Source: Dolomedes plantarius (lineage: Eukaryota; Arthropoda; Arachnida; Araneae; Dolomedidae). From it: DNA of 64,000 bases. Shown piece by piece: positions 34,039-45,164 of the stretch (positions within the stretch are counted from its first letter, which is position 1; each line of letters begins with the position of its first letter). The notes below the pieces were generated by a model. It did not search any database. It was not told the origin of the DNA and saw only the letters and a program-made list of their open reading frames with translations. The position numbers and the translations under genes were made by a program. Where the stretch lies: positions 216,742,490 through 216,806,489 of the forward strand of contig OU015490.1 in the NCBI GenBank assembly GCA_907164885.2, read 5' to 3'.

Positions 34039-34900
34039 AACACTCATTTTCCAATTAATTGAGACTAAAATATTCAAATCAACCTTGGAATGATTAAAAC
34101 AGTTAAGTCCCAATCAACAGTAATTAGTATATGACAAAATATCTAACCAACGATTATCAGTTCAATCACTACACAGTATACACAAAATGAAAACTTATAT
34201 AAAAATATTACTAAAACACTAATTTTTTGAAGAATTGATAAAACATAAGGAAATCAAACTTTGAATGATTAAAACAGTTAAAATCTCATCATTATTAACT
34301 GAGTATTTCAAGGAAAAACTAAACAACAATTATCAGTTCAAATCACCACACAGTATACAAAAAATTAAAATTTATAAAACAAAAAATATTTCCAAAACAC
34401 TAATTTTTGAAGAATTGATAGAATATAATGAAATTAACCTTTGTATGACAAAAAAAGACAGTTAAATCCTAACCAATAGTAATAAAGTATACCAAGAAAG
34501 GCTAAACACAATTGCCACTATAATTCACTACACAGCATACACAAAATTAAACCTTTTACAAAATACTATCCTTGAACCATCTAAAACACAAAATCAAACC
34601 TTAGTTAAAAAATATTATCAAACGCTCATTAGTATATATTTTTTTGGGTTTGTTACTAAAACAATGAATAAAAATCTGATCTTGAATAATTTAAAAAAAA
34701 ACAGAGTAATCAATATTAAGTATATCAAAGAAAACCAATTAAACGATAACCAGTACAACTTACTACACAAAAATATACCTATATGAAAAATATTACTAAA
34801 CACTCATTATTCTTTAAGAGAATTGTTAATAACCCAATGAGTAAAATTTCGACCCTTGAGTAATCTAAAAACACAGAGTCTGGTCAAATTTTTATCAGTT
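34039..34900. repeat. Tandem array in element 2, about 178-bp units, about 5 copies
   Basis: The anchor AACACTCATTTT or AACACTAATTTTTTGAAGAA recurs at about 34,039, 34,215, 34,396, 34,621 and 34,799. A second anchor, ATCAGTTCAA followed by CACACAGTATACA, recurs in phase. One interval is 225 bp. The array is AT-rich and noncoding and occupies the place of pol. Confidence 0.85.
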
Positions 34901-35439
34901 AAACAGTTTTCTCTTTTTATCTCTTCTTATTCAAACGTTTTTCAATTGTAACGCATTCGTTGCGAGCATTTTGCGCTGTGATCCACTCTTTAGTCACATA
35001 ATCCACAAAGGCGTTTGATCTTACCACTTCTTCCTTGAGCACCATAATCGTAGCATTTTCCCCCTATATTTCCGCACGTAATTGACCACACAGATTCTTT
35101 AAATTTTTCGTCTCTTCATTACTTCCTGCAGAAGTTCGAACACACTCGCGAACTAAAGTCGTACCTTCCTTTTCCTCAAGGTTAGGTACATGCACAGCTC
35201 TCACGTCGGATTGACCTCGCACGCTGCTACAAGCAAATGAGCCGGCCTTCGACGGTTTTGATTCCTTCATCTCGATAATCTGACGTTTCAAGGCGGCAAT
35301 TTTACTTTTTGTATCATGCATATTGTTTTTAAAAACATTTAAAGAGTGTGAATCACTTATCTCTTTCAGACTTCGCTGCGCGGAATATTCACAGGAAGTA
35401 TCAGGAATTTCAGGTGCCACACCCGACTTTAACGTAGAC

Positions 35440-35900
35440 ATAGCAAGCAGATCTTGTTACACTACTGGTGGCAGGACACAATTCTGTGCCAATCTCTCTG
35501 ATACTCCGTCGAGGAACTCCTTTGAATCACCATTTTTTAATGCAAAAGAGAGCCTTAATGAGTCTGCCCACACGGTTTCGTTGAAGCAGCTCGGCAATTT
35601 CAATCTTCCCTCTGGTTTATTACGGGTATAGACGACCTGAGAATTGACAACTGGGATTTGTGCTCCGGAATCTAAAAGTGCTTTTACGTTTTTTTCAATT
35701 TATAAGGATATTCACATATTCGAGTTCGCTGTCTCTGCCCACGATTCCTCAACTTCAAATATTAAAACCGAGCGCTTGGTTCTTGTCTTCGTATTCATAA
35801 ATACAGTCTCCCTCCATAGGATTCGGGCGATTGTTGAATTCCTTGGGACAAACATTCGCGAAATGGTTAGTACTGCCACAGAGGTAACATTCAGGAGCAG
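35440..35900 (-). pseudogene. Element 2 nucleocapsid knuckle and protease segment
   Basis: Read on the minus strand, PECYLCGSTNHFANVCPKEF at about 35,895-35,840 is a CCHC zinc knuckle (C-x2-C-x4-H-x4-C). VKALLDSGAQIPVVNSQVV at about 35,690-35,635 is a retropepsin active site with D-S-G. The frame then continues for about 60 residues to a stop near 35,455. The downstream minus-strand segment 35,441-35,064 (125 codons, coiled-coil-like, Lys/Glu-rich) may be the remaining C-terminal part of the polyprotein or a linker; it has no known domain. Confidence 0.75.
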
Positions 35901-35988
35901 GTTTAGTTCTGTATGGCCTCCGATAGTCACGCTTCCATTCTTCCCTCTTATTCTCGCTCGTGAAATGTGACCGGGGATTGTTTGCATG

Positions 35989-36873
35989 TCAGACAGACGT
36001 TTTACTTTTTGATATCGTAAACACGTCACACTCACGGCCTAGATCTTGAGGGTTCATCCAGTTTTCACCTTGCTTGATGTTAATGTGACATGCCTTATCT
36101 CTATCCAATTTCTCAAGAAGTTTATCTGATACGATGAGATTACACAGCGAAGAAAAAAATTCGACGTTTAGCAATTTGCAATAATACTCAAAATTCGCAC
36201 TTAACATAAATGTGAACTGAGAGTACGATTCATTCGGCTGCTTTCTGGCTTTTTTAAAATTATTGTAACATTCTTGCGGCGTCGGTTGGAATTCTTTTAA
36301 GATTAATCTTTTAATAGTCTCGTAGTTCTTAATATCTCCGTCACTCAAATGTATCAGTACATTGTTCGCTCTTTCACCCATTAAATTTAGCAATATTTCA
36401 GCTTTGTATTCCTCTCGCACATTTTTAGTTAAAATGCCCTTTCTAGTGACTTGTAGAACATATGAAACGTTTCCGGCTTTGTTGGAATGGCGATAGTTAG
36501 TACACGAACACTTCAAATTAGATTCTCAAGATCGTCTGCGTGTTCGGGCTTCGTTCTTACGCTATTAGACACCGTCAACCTTTGCCTCGAGTACAATAGC
36601 TCAAGCTCTGTTTGCAGGTGAGCCAATTTCATTCTTTCTACCTCTATTCTATTTTTCTCTATTTCTGTTCTATCTTTTCTTCTGACGTCACGTTCCTGAC
36701 GACCTTCTACAGCTGACTGTATGACGCTAGTGACATGATCAGGGTCCGTTTTGTAATACTCACTATTCTCGATTAAATTTCATAATTCTCTCACCGTCAT
36801 CTCTCGAGCTGAATCCAAGCCTAACTCCTCCCATACTTCGAATAAGTCTTCTCTCTTGGAAAATTTATACATT
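35989..36873 (-). pseudogene. gag: Element 2 gag
   Basis: The start is the minus-strand ATG at about 36,873 (MYKFSKREDLFEVWEELGLD), 76 bases inside the 5' LTR. The N-terminal part is interrupted by a TGA about 30 codons in, then continues through a charged coiled-coil-like stretch (RRKDRTEIEKNRIEVERMK). A further break lies near 36,516. The capsid-like part (EYKAEILLNLMGERANNVLI, LILKEFQPTPQECYNNFKKA) resembles Gags of arthropod Gypsy elements in which an LxxxF..tP..y.n.F pattern is conserved. At least two stops make it a pseudogene. Confidence 0.8.
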
Positions 36874-36948
36874 TTGTTTCTCTTAAACTCACGTCAAAAT
36901 AACGAAATCAATTGTCCACAGAGTTCATCCGGGCCGGGCGCCCAAAAA

Positions 36949-37511
36949 TGTAGACTTTCCTGTCTACGTAGCTGGCGTCTAGGGGGTGTATAAGAAGAAC
37001 ACACACGAGTCATAAATCAACTAGACTTGTTAAAACTCAACAACCATCATTTATTAAAGTAGACAGCAATTACGATGTGGCCGGAGAGCCAGCTTTTACT
37101 GTCTCCGGTACGATATAACAATGATCACGGGATAGCCTAGCGCAATGCTTCGCTTCCCTTCAACAGAACAAAAGATCGGGCAGCTTTCTCGCTCCCGTCA
37201 AACACACCACAACGCAGGCCTTGACTCGCCTCGTTGGAATTACAATCCTTCGGAGATTCAACACAGCCTCTCTCTCGTGCCTATCGGAGTCAAAAACACA
37301 ACCTTTCCCTATGGAAGTCTGTCCTTCTGTCTACTTGTGCACAGCGCATTTTTCACACTACGCTTCGAATCGTCTCCAATCCGGAATCATTCAACCTTCG
37401 ACTGTCCCCTCAAAGAATGTCGAAGGAAGAAGGGCTTGGTGCGTCTTTCGCTACGCATAGCAACAGAGAATGTTACTAGGGAATAAGAAGAGATTTCGCA
37501 TAAATCCTACA
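36949..37511 (-). repeat. 5' LTR of element 2
   Basis: It has intact TGTAGAC...CCTACA ends. Immediately inside it on the minus strand lies TTTTTGGGCGCCCGGCCCGG (36,929-36,948). This GC-rich palindromic sequence sits where the primer-binding site should be and resembles TGGCGCCC-type sites with one extra G. The outer end abuts TATATA. Confidence 0.9.
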
Positions 37512-37526
37512 TATATATACTATATA

Positions 37527-38800
37527 TCTAATATATAAAAATGAATTTTTGTCTGTCTATCTATCTATCTATCTATCTATAGTTGTATAGAAATCCACAG
37601 TTTAGGAGCTACGAATGTGAAATTTTACATACAGGCGTGTTTAAAAACAGCCGAAGGTTTTAAGAACTTGCAAAATCGAAATTAATTACCGTTAATTTTT
37701 AATTAATAAAAATCAACAATTTTTGAAGGGTCAATCTACAAAGGGAAGATCCAACAAGCCGTGTACCAAGGGTGAATCCAAAAATGCAACAGCCTCACAA
37801 TTTGAAAGGCCGACATGTTAGGTTTAAAGAACAGCGAGAACCAAAAATGATAGAAATTTAAATACAATCAAACAGTTTCAAGTCATATATTAAACCCGAA
37901 TAATAAATGAAAATAATAATCTTTCAAGTCAGATTTTGTACTCTAAAATAGCTCAAATCCAACGGCATATTGACACTCTCGACACGCGATGGAAAATTCG
38001 AATCAACCACGCTAAGTGTCACGAGATCTTTTTTAAACGCTACTGCAATCCCCCTCGCTTATATCTTTGTGTCTATTGAAGAGTTAAAGACTAAGCTTCT
38101 ATCCTGCTAACTTATTTCTCACTTAAAACTCCTGTTACTCCAGAAATGCATGTATATTTACTAACTCATAGCAACTTTCCAATAAACTCAGTGCGAAAAT
38201 CTTTTACTTTACTCATGAGAGTACCGTGTCATCGTGGCGCATTCGGTAACACCGCGCACTTACTACACTGTAAGACACGGGTTCGAATACGGGATCCTGC
38301 AAATTTTGCTAAACCTGTATTTTCAGCTTTTTATGAAGGCTTTTTTATTTCAGCTTTTTAATTATTTTTTTAATTATTATTTTATTTTATTTTATTTTTT
38401 TCTTTAATTATTATTATTTTTTCAGATTTTTTATGGTGAAAGACCGAATATACCTGAAATCTGAGGAGTTTATTATACATTTATATATTTTTAATTGGTT
38501 TTCTAAATTATTAATGTGAATAACATTTCGTATGCTTTTTTTCTATGTTATATATACTGTGTTAGGATTTTTAATGGATTTTGCTAGGTTTATTATAAAT
38601 TTATATATTTTATATTTTACTTTTCAGGATTTTTTGCTCCAATGATAAAGGCTAAATCATTTCTATGTTATTTATACTGTTTTTAGTTTTTAAATTTATT
38701 TTGGTTAACAATTTTAACAATCATCAATAACAATCATCAATAAATAACCATCAATTTTTGAAGGATGCGACTCTCGATTCATAGACATGCAGTAGATGGC
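37527..38800 (+). mobile_element. Helitron piece C with intact 5' end
   Basis: A^TCTAATATATAAAAATGAAT at 37,526-37,545 has the Helitron 5' TC start after a host A. It is followed by GTCTGTC and a (TCTA)n tract (37,551-37,582). There is no helicase or Rep reading frame, so it is non-autonomous. Near its right side, segments beginning CAG-ATTTTTTATGGTGAAAG (38,425) and CAGGATTTTTTGCTCC (38,627) belong to a repeat of about 210 bp that reappears in piece D. Its own 3' end is not seen here. Confidence 0.75.
38229..38303 (+). other. tRNA-like sequence, probably a SINE head or tRNA pseudogene
   Basis: It has an A-box-like TGGCGCATTCGG followed after about 40 bases by a B box GGGTTCGAATAC, and between them an anticodon-arm-like CTTAC...GTAAG hairpin with a 6-nt loop. 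The acceptor ends and the T-stem do not pair properly, so it is not a functional tRNA. It lies inside Helitron piece C. Confidence 0.5.
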
Positions 38801-38878
38801 GCCACTATTTTAAACTTTTAGTATTCCAGCCCATTTGTAATTTATACGGAGTACATTCAAATTAAATACTATGTCAGT

Positions 38879-41800
38879 CAGTGGCGCCGGAAAGGGGGGC
38901 AAGGGAGGGCACTTGCCCCCCCCCCCCGAGAAAATTTAATTTTTTGTTTCTACCTAGCTAGCGCTCGTAAAATATTAGAATTTTCATTTGAAATAATAAA
39001 GCCTAACAAAACTGAATACTAAATTGCAATCTCACACTCGTTAACGCAAGCGCGATAAACGTCATTCCATATACGCAGGAGGGATTAATCGCCAATTTCA
39101 GGTACGCAAGTGCGTTTGAACGTCAATGCCAGACGTTTGCTTTTGCGATTCAAAAGCAAACCTACACAATGTTTTTGCATCGCTAAAGGGAATCTTGAAT
39201 CCGATGCATTTGAAACGCGTACACGTTTACGTGTGATAGGGCCTTTAAGACATTTCATAAGTGCTACGCTACAAATTTGAATTGTAAGGTGTAACGTCCA
39301 GAACGTGCCCCACGGGACATTTGAACAATAGAAGGTGAGAGTCAGCAAGGGGACTTTGTGCGGATTTCGTATGTTTTCATTCCTTAAAATCATAAAAGTT
39401 TTCATTCCTTATAACTGCATTTTTTTATCACATCCTCACTGCATGGGAACCCAGCAAAAGAATATTGCCCCATTCACGTACGAGGGTAATTATACACATT
39501 GAAAGGCTCAACGCTCGGAAGTTTGTTTTTTCTTGACGGTTTTCTTACATGGACAAAACACGTTGTTTACATAAGGTAAGTGCCGTCTTTTAAATAAAAT
39601 GGATAATAGGTGTTGTTGTTCAAAATACAACGAAAAATATTTACAGTAGTTTAATTAGAAGAAGAATTTTAGTAGAATTTCAAAGTAGATGATTTGTATA
39701 ATTTTTTAAGTTCATTTTTCAATTGTTGTTTTCTGGCAAATGATTATAGTGAAATAAAACCAAGGAGTTTTCTTCTATTCTACTTAACGATTTTTCCTAT
39801 TTTATGAAATCATATTTTATTTTGACTGCTGGACACACCAAAATATCAATAGGTATTTTATTTTTAGAAATCATGGATATAAGAATTTTTTTAAGAAAAA
39901 AAACTGACAGTAATTACAAATCGAAGCTTCTTGAACCATTAGAAGTAGAACCTAGTACATCTACTAACATAGTTACTAGCTTAGCAGTAGTGAGTGAAGG
40001 TTTTGGGTCATTACATTCTGATGTTGATCATGAATCTAATACAACGTCATTATCTGGTGTTGGTGAAAATCGTACTGTTCATATTCATCCTTTAGATATA
40101 GGAGATTTTATTTAAAAGCATTGTTCTATTTCCTATGAAACAAGATATGCGTTATTGACTCGACATTTTATTCCCGTTTCAAGTTACAATTTTAAAAGGG
40201 ACTCAGATGGAAAAAGAGTTTTTCGTCACGAATGGTTACAAAATTACGATTGGTTAGCTTATTCCAGTAAACGTAAGGGTGGACTTGGTAAAACTTTGTG
40301 TTACATTTCGACCGAATTTAAGAAGAGGGTTTTTTTTATCTTTCATTGTAAAACCTTTCAAGAATTACAAAGACTTCCATGAAAATGCAAAAGAGCATAT
40401 GTGTTCGGAGTGGCATCGTTCATCGACAATTAAAGCTGTAAACTTTCGACATGTTATGGAGGATAAATGTACTTGTGTCTCTGAACAGCTCAGTAGCTAT
40501 GAACGGGAACAAGTTAAGTCTAATCGAGAAAAACTTATGCCAATCATTTCCACTATAATTTCTTGTGGCACCCACGATTTACCTCTCCGTAGTAAAACCA
40601 CTGGAAATTTTGATGATCTCCTAAATTTTAGAGTCGAGAGCGGGGATTCAGTAATAAAAGATCATTTGGAAAATTGTGCAAAAAATGCTAAATATACTTC
40701 TCACCAGATTCAGAATGAATTAATTAAGATTTGTGGTGATATTATTCGAGAAGAAATTATTTCAGAAGTGAACGCCAGTGAAGATTTTACATTGTTAGCT
40801 GATGAATCTGCTGATATTTCTGGTGTTGAGCAGACTGGTAACATTCGTAGATAAAAATACTAATTCAGTACCTGAGGAATTCTTTTGATTTATTGAACTT
40901 AGTTCCATGAATGCAGAAGGTATATCATCAGCAATATTACAAACTTGCGAAAATTATGGCTTAAGTATGCAAAAGGTAGTAGGATTATTATTTTATGGTT
41001 GTGCAACAATGGCATGCCGCAAAAACGGAGTGCAGAAAATAATTCGTGAGAAATATAACAAAGGTCTCTTTTTTCATTGTTCTTCACACAGACTTAACTT
41101 GGTGGTTAACGACTTAAATAAAATCCAGGATGTACAAAATTCAGTAGCTACTAAAAAAAAAGTCATTAATTTTTTCCGTGAAAGTATGTACCCAAAATTC
41201 CCTTATTTTGTGAAACTAGATGGTCTGCCAAGTATAAGTCTATTAGAATATTTTCGGAACATTTTGAGGAACTAAGAAATACCCTAGAAGATTTATCATA
41301 TACGATGGAAATAAATGGAGATACACAATCAAAATCTAACCAGTTGTTATGCGCAATTTCCACTCCTAAATTTATTGTGTGTTTGCATATTATTTCACAC
41401 TATAGTGCCAAACTGGAGCCTGTTTGTCATATTTTGCAAGAAAAAAAACAATAAACATTTTATAGACGAATAAACATATTCAATTACTTTTATCTATTCT
41501 GAAATGTCACAGGGCTGATGCAGAGCATTACTTTAAAGTTATATTTCAAAAATGTATATTGGACGGAAGAAAATTTGACATTGATATTAAAATACCTAGA
41601 TTAGCTGCAACGCAAACGCAAAGGTCTAACTACTCTACTGATAGTGCTGAAAATTATTTTCGAATTTCTTTATTTACTCCATATCTGGATTCAATTATAC
41701 AGTCCATTAAAGTCCGATTTTCCCAAGAGACGAATAGTGCATTTGCTCTGTCTATTTTTCACTCGCAATTAATAATACAGGCAGAAACCTTTATTTTGCT

Positions 41801-42333
41801 AAACTCAAACATTCATAACATCTCAAAACTGTATGAAATGGAAAATTTGAATTGTGAAGCTGAAACTTGGAAAGAAATGTGGGTTTCAAAAGTCAAAAGT
41901 AACAATACTGAGACTGATCTCGAGGTTGTTGAATTAATACATACACATAGGCAGTTCTTCCTTGCATCAAAAAAGCTTTGCAATTTTTTTTAGCCTTACC
42001 TCCTACCCCAACAACAATTGAAAGATCTTTTAGTACGCTCCGACGGGTAAAAACCTGGTTGAGATCAAAATGTCTCAAAAGAGACTTTCTGGTCTCTGTA
42101 TGCTTAACGTTCACAGAGAATCAGTGAGTAAAAATAAAGACCAATTTATTGAAAAAGTAATTAACAGATTTTCTCAAAACAGAAGAAATCTGTTATTACT
42201 TTTCTCTAATTAGAAAAATAACATAAAAGTTTATTTTTATAACCGTATATATGTATTTTTATTAATAAATGTGTAAAAGTTTTAATCTATGTTACTTTGC
42301 CCCCCTCTATATTTGACTCTTCCGGCGCCACTG
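38879..42333 (+). mobile_element. hAT transposon with perfect 8-bp target duplication
   Basis: ATGTCAGT stands at both 38,871-38,878 and 42,334-42,341. The inverted ends are CAGTGGCGCCGGAA at left and, on the opposite strand, CAGTGGCGCCGGAA at right, both followed by a GGGGGGC-type stretch. Length is 3,455 bp. Helitron B shows the uninterrupted sequence, supporting the insertion point. The transposase inside is on the plus strand. Confidence 0.95.
39870..42120 (+). pseudogene. hAT transposase (DUF4371 / dimerisation-domain type), broken
   Basis: Successive segments in different frames encode one protein. 39,870-40,115 begins MDIRIFLRKKTDSNYK. About 40,118-40,320 (RYALLTRHFIPVSSYNFKRD) is the N-terminal zinc-finger-like region of ZMYM1/THAP12-like hAT proteins. 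40,320-40,854 carries the RNase H-like fold start with first Asp in LLADESADIS. 40,907-41,275 holds the second-Asp region, where the motif reads FYGCATMACRKNGVQ and the Asp expected between Tyr and Gly is absent. After 41,559-41,993 the hAT dimerisation motif TIERSFSTLRRVKTWLRS appears at about 42,000-42,065 with the catalytic Glu. Multiple breaks and the missing Asp make it inactive. Confidence 0.88.
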
Positions 42334-42362
42334 ATGTCAGTGTATGCAATTAAGCAATTAAT

Positions 42363-42368
<6 letters not shown>

Positions 42369-42429
<61 letters not shown>
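42369..42429. repeat. (TA)n microsatellite inside Helitron A
   Basis: A TA array of about 60 bp; the corresponding place in Helitron B also has a short TA array (44,583-44,602). Confidence 0.95.
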
Positions 42430-42434
<5 letters not shown>

Positions 42435-42770
42435 AATACGATATAATAATAATGTATACAAATTATGTAAAAAAAGAAAAAAAAATATTTTTAATTAAAT
42501 CGTAAGGGATATTTTTATAGACAAAATAATGGAGAAGAAAATATTCAAATTAAATCTCATAGGACATACTAAAGAATATAAGTACAGTTAATGTAGTAAA
42601 GTTTGAGGAACATATCTTTTACATTATTTTAATATTTTTTTGATAATGTCCAATCGTCTGCCGCATTAGGAAGAAAAAAAGTTTTTTTTTTCTCTTTCGT
42701 TGTTATGTGACGATAAATTTATTTAAACTACCAGAAAAAGAAATCACCTGATCAGCGTTTAATAAATTAA

Positions 42771-44133
42771 TCTTTTACATGTCATTGTTCCTTTTTTGGA
42801 ACACTATGTTTAATATTAAAAAAAAAATAAACTGTGATATCTGTCAGTTTGAAAAAATTACAATTTATTATAGAAGGCATGATTGATTTTTTGACATAAT
42901 TTTTTTTTTCAAATATGAATATTTTAGCGTAGAAAAATTTCGTTTTTTTTTAAATTTTTACAGCACGTAAGAAAAAACATTTTATAAAATTCCTCAAAAT
43001 TGAAATCCACCCAAAAATTTCCCCATCGTACTTACAAAGGACAAGTTTAACGAGTTAATAAAATAAATTAGAATAATTGGCATGTAACGATATACAAAAT
43101 CAGTGATATCACACGTTTGATTCTGCCGTCTGATTACCTAGAAAATTCAGCCGAACTTACAAAGCTGTATGCCCTACAAAATGGAGACTCTTTGGACGTC
43201 AACGCAAATGACATTCGGCAGTTTCTTGGAATACTGTTGTTTAGTGGCTACCACTCAGTACCTGATGAAAATACATATTGGAGCTCTCAGGAAGATTTGC
43301 ATATCCTAATTGTTAGCCATACAATGCCCAGAAAAAAATTTCGGATGATAAAAAAGTATTTCCACATTGTTGATAATAGGAAATTATAACCAGGTGATAA
43401 ATTAGGAAAAATTTCTGCCTTTTATAAAGAGATTGGAAAAATTTTTCGTCAATTTGGATTTTTTCATGAAAATATGAGTATCGATGAATCCATGGTTCTG
43501 TGTTATGGACATCGTTCGGCTAAGGTGTTCATACGTGGAAAGCCAGTTCGCTTTGGTTTCAAATTTGGATGATCTGCTCAGGAAATGGTTATCCTTATGC
43601 TATATCTATCTACGGTTGATAAAGCTCGAAAAAGGAAAATTTGCTGCTTGGATTTTATTGACAATCCAGTGAAACACATAATATTTTTTTATAAAATTTT
43701 ACATCGCCCAGTCTGCTGACAGATTCATTTAACAAAGGCTTTAAGGCAATCGGCATAGTACGAGATTCTATAATGGGACAATGTCTTCTTAAAACAGCAA
43801 AAGAAATGTCGAAATTTCAACGTGGAGAATATGATTACCGATGCGATGGAGAAGTTTATATGTGCCATTGGAACGATAGTTCTGCTGTAACGATAGTTCT
43901 GCTGAGTGATAAAATTACATCAAATTTTATCACTCACGAACCATTAGGAAGAGCAAAAAGATATGTCCGAGCTAAAAAAAAAGTTGATTTTCCTTAACCT
44001 TACATTATAAAATTATATAATAAAAGAATGGGGGGAGTACATCTGTTGGACCGACTTCCTGGAAGTTATCGACCAAAGTTACGCAGCAAAATATAGCACT
44101 TTATTACTGGATCATAGTGCGGCATGTAAAAGG
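42771..44133 (+). mobile_element. piggyBac transposon, copy 2 (different family)
   Basis: It is flanked by TTAA at 42,767-42,770 and 44,134-44,137. The ends TCTTTTACATGTC and, on the opposite strand, CCTTTTACATGCC are inverted repeats unlike those of piggyBac copy 1. Helitron B shows the unoccupied sequence (AATAAATTAAATTCTAAAAA). At 1,363 bp it is shorter than full piggyBac elements, so parts are deleted. Confidence 0.93.
43117..44110 (+). pseudogene. piggyBac transposase, truncated and broken
   Basis: This matches the core of PGBD-type piggyBac transposases: DIRQFLGILLFSGYHSVPDE at the start, SIDESMVLCYGH (first catalytic Asp, about 43,475), RGKPVRFGFKF (about 43,535), and a late GEYDYRCDGEVYMCHWND segment (about 43,815-43,870). 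The third catalytic motif reads MGGVHLLDRL, with His (codon 44,040-44,042) where the family has Asp. Frames change several times, and the N-terminus and cysteine-rich C-terminus are missing. Confidence 0.87.
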
Positions 44134-44503
44134 TTAAATTCTAAAAATTAATCTTTAAAAATTCATCAAAAATCATAAAATGAAGGTAAAGAATCGGAAA
44201 AGATTTCTTTTAAAAGGAACTTTTATGATCTGTTTTGTGATATAAATTTTATAACCCTTAAATTATTATTTTAAATGCAAACTTAAAAAAAGGTACTAAT
44301 TCAGCTTAAAAATTTAATTTAAAAAAACCTAAGAAGAATTTTTCAAAAATCTTTTATAGTGCTCCCCTATTCTATAAGAAGAATCGCTATGCAAAATTTC
44401 ATACCTTTAGGTCCCGTGGTTTAGTCTGTACGTTGTATGTCAGTCAGTTAATCAGTCAGTCAGTCAGTTACGGAACTGTTTTATATATATATATATATAT
44501 ACA

Positions 44504-45163
44504 CTAGCTGAATACCCGTGCTTCGCTACGGAGTACATTCAAATTAAATACAACGGTTAATGTATGCAATTAATGCCAAAACATATATATATATATATAT
44601 TTATTTATTATAAATACGACGATCAATGTATACAATTGATGTAAAAAAAAAATTTATAAAAAAAATCGTAAGGAATATTTTTATAGACAAAATAATATCC
44701 AATCGTCTGCCGCATTAGCAAGAAAAAATAATGTCTATTTAGTTTTTATGCACGTGACCAAAAATTATTTAAAGTATCAGAAAAAGAAATCACGTGATCA
44801 GCATTTAATAAATTAAATTCTAAAAACTAATCTTTAAAAATTCACCAAAAACAGAAAAGGGAGGTAAAGATTCGAAAAAGATCTCATTTTGAAGGATTTT
44901 TTATGATCTTTCTCGTGATATAAATTTTATATTCCTCAAATTATTATTTTAAATGCAAACTTAAAAACTTAAAAAACAGCTTAAAAATTTAATTTTAAAA
45001 AATGTAAGAAGAATTTTTCTAAACCCTTTCTTAGTGCACCCCTACACTATAAGAAGAATCGCCATGCAAAATTTCAGCTCTTTAGGTTCAGCGGTCTGGT
45101 CTGTGCGTTGTATGTCAGTCAGTGAATGAGTCAGTTACGGATCTGTTTTATTTATAGAGAAGA
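44504..45163 (-). mobile_element. Helitron B, both ends intact
   Basis: On the minus strand it starts A^TCTTCTCTATAAATAAAAC at 45,163 and ends with a small hairpin (CCGT-AGCGAAGC-ACGG) followed by GTATTCAGCTAG^T at 44,504. TC start, CTAG end and insertion between host A and T are the Helitron rules. At 660 bp it carries no Rep/helicase gene. Its 3' end lies immediately next to the 5' end of Helitron A, so the two are head to tail. Confidence 0.88.
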
Positions 45164-45164
45164 T

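Larger units (their letters stand above)
33374..37511 (-). mobile_element. LTR retroelement with gag-protease but no visible polymerase (element 2)
   Basis: Direct repeats 33,374-33,943 and 36,949-37,511 flank 3.0 kb of internal sequence. On the minus strand this encodes a Gag, a CCHC knuckle and an aspartic protease active site. No reverse transcriptase, RNase H or integrase motif is visible. Where pol should be, 34,039-34,900 holds a tandem array of about 178-bp units. The element therefore looks non-autonomous, mobilised in trans by a Gypsy relative. The LTRs differ more than those of elements 1 and 3, so this insertion is older. Confidence 0.85.
38840..44500 (-). mobile_element. Helitron A, minus strand, carrying nested hAT and piggyBac
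   Basis: The host pieces 38,840-38,878, 42,334-42,770 and 44,134-44,480 align in order with Helitron B (44,504-45,163). Shared anchors are CGGAGTACATTCAAATTAAA, CCAATCGTCTGCCGCATTAG, GAAATCACSTGATCAGC and ATAAGAAGAATCGC. Its 5' side ends in GTTACGGAACTGTTTTATAT (about 44,468-44,487). Its 3' terminal hairpin and CTAG are missing. No coding sequence of its own. Confidence 0.8.
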
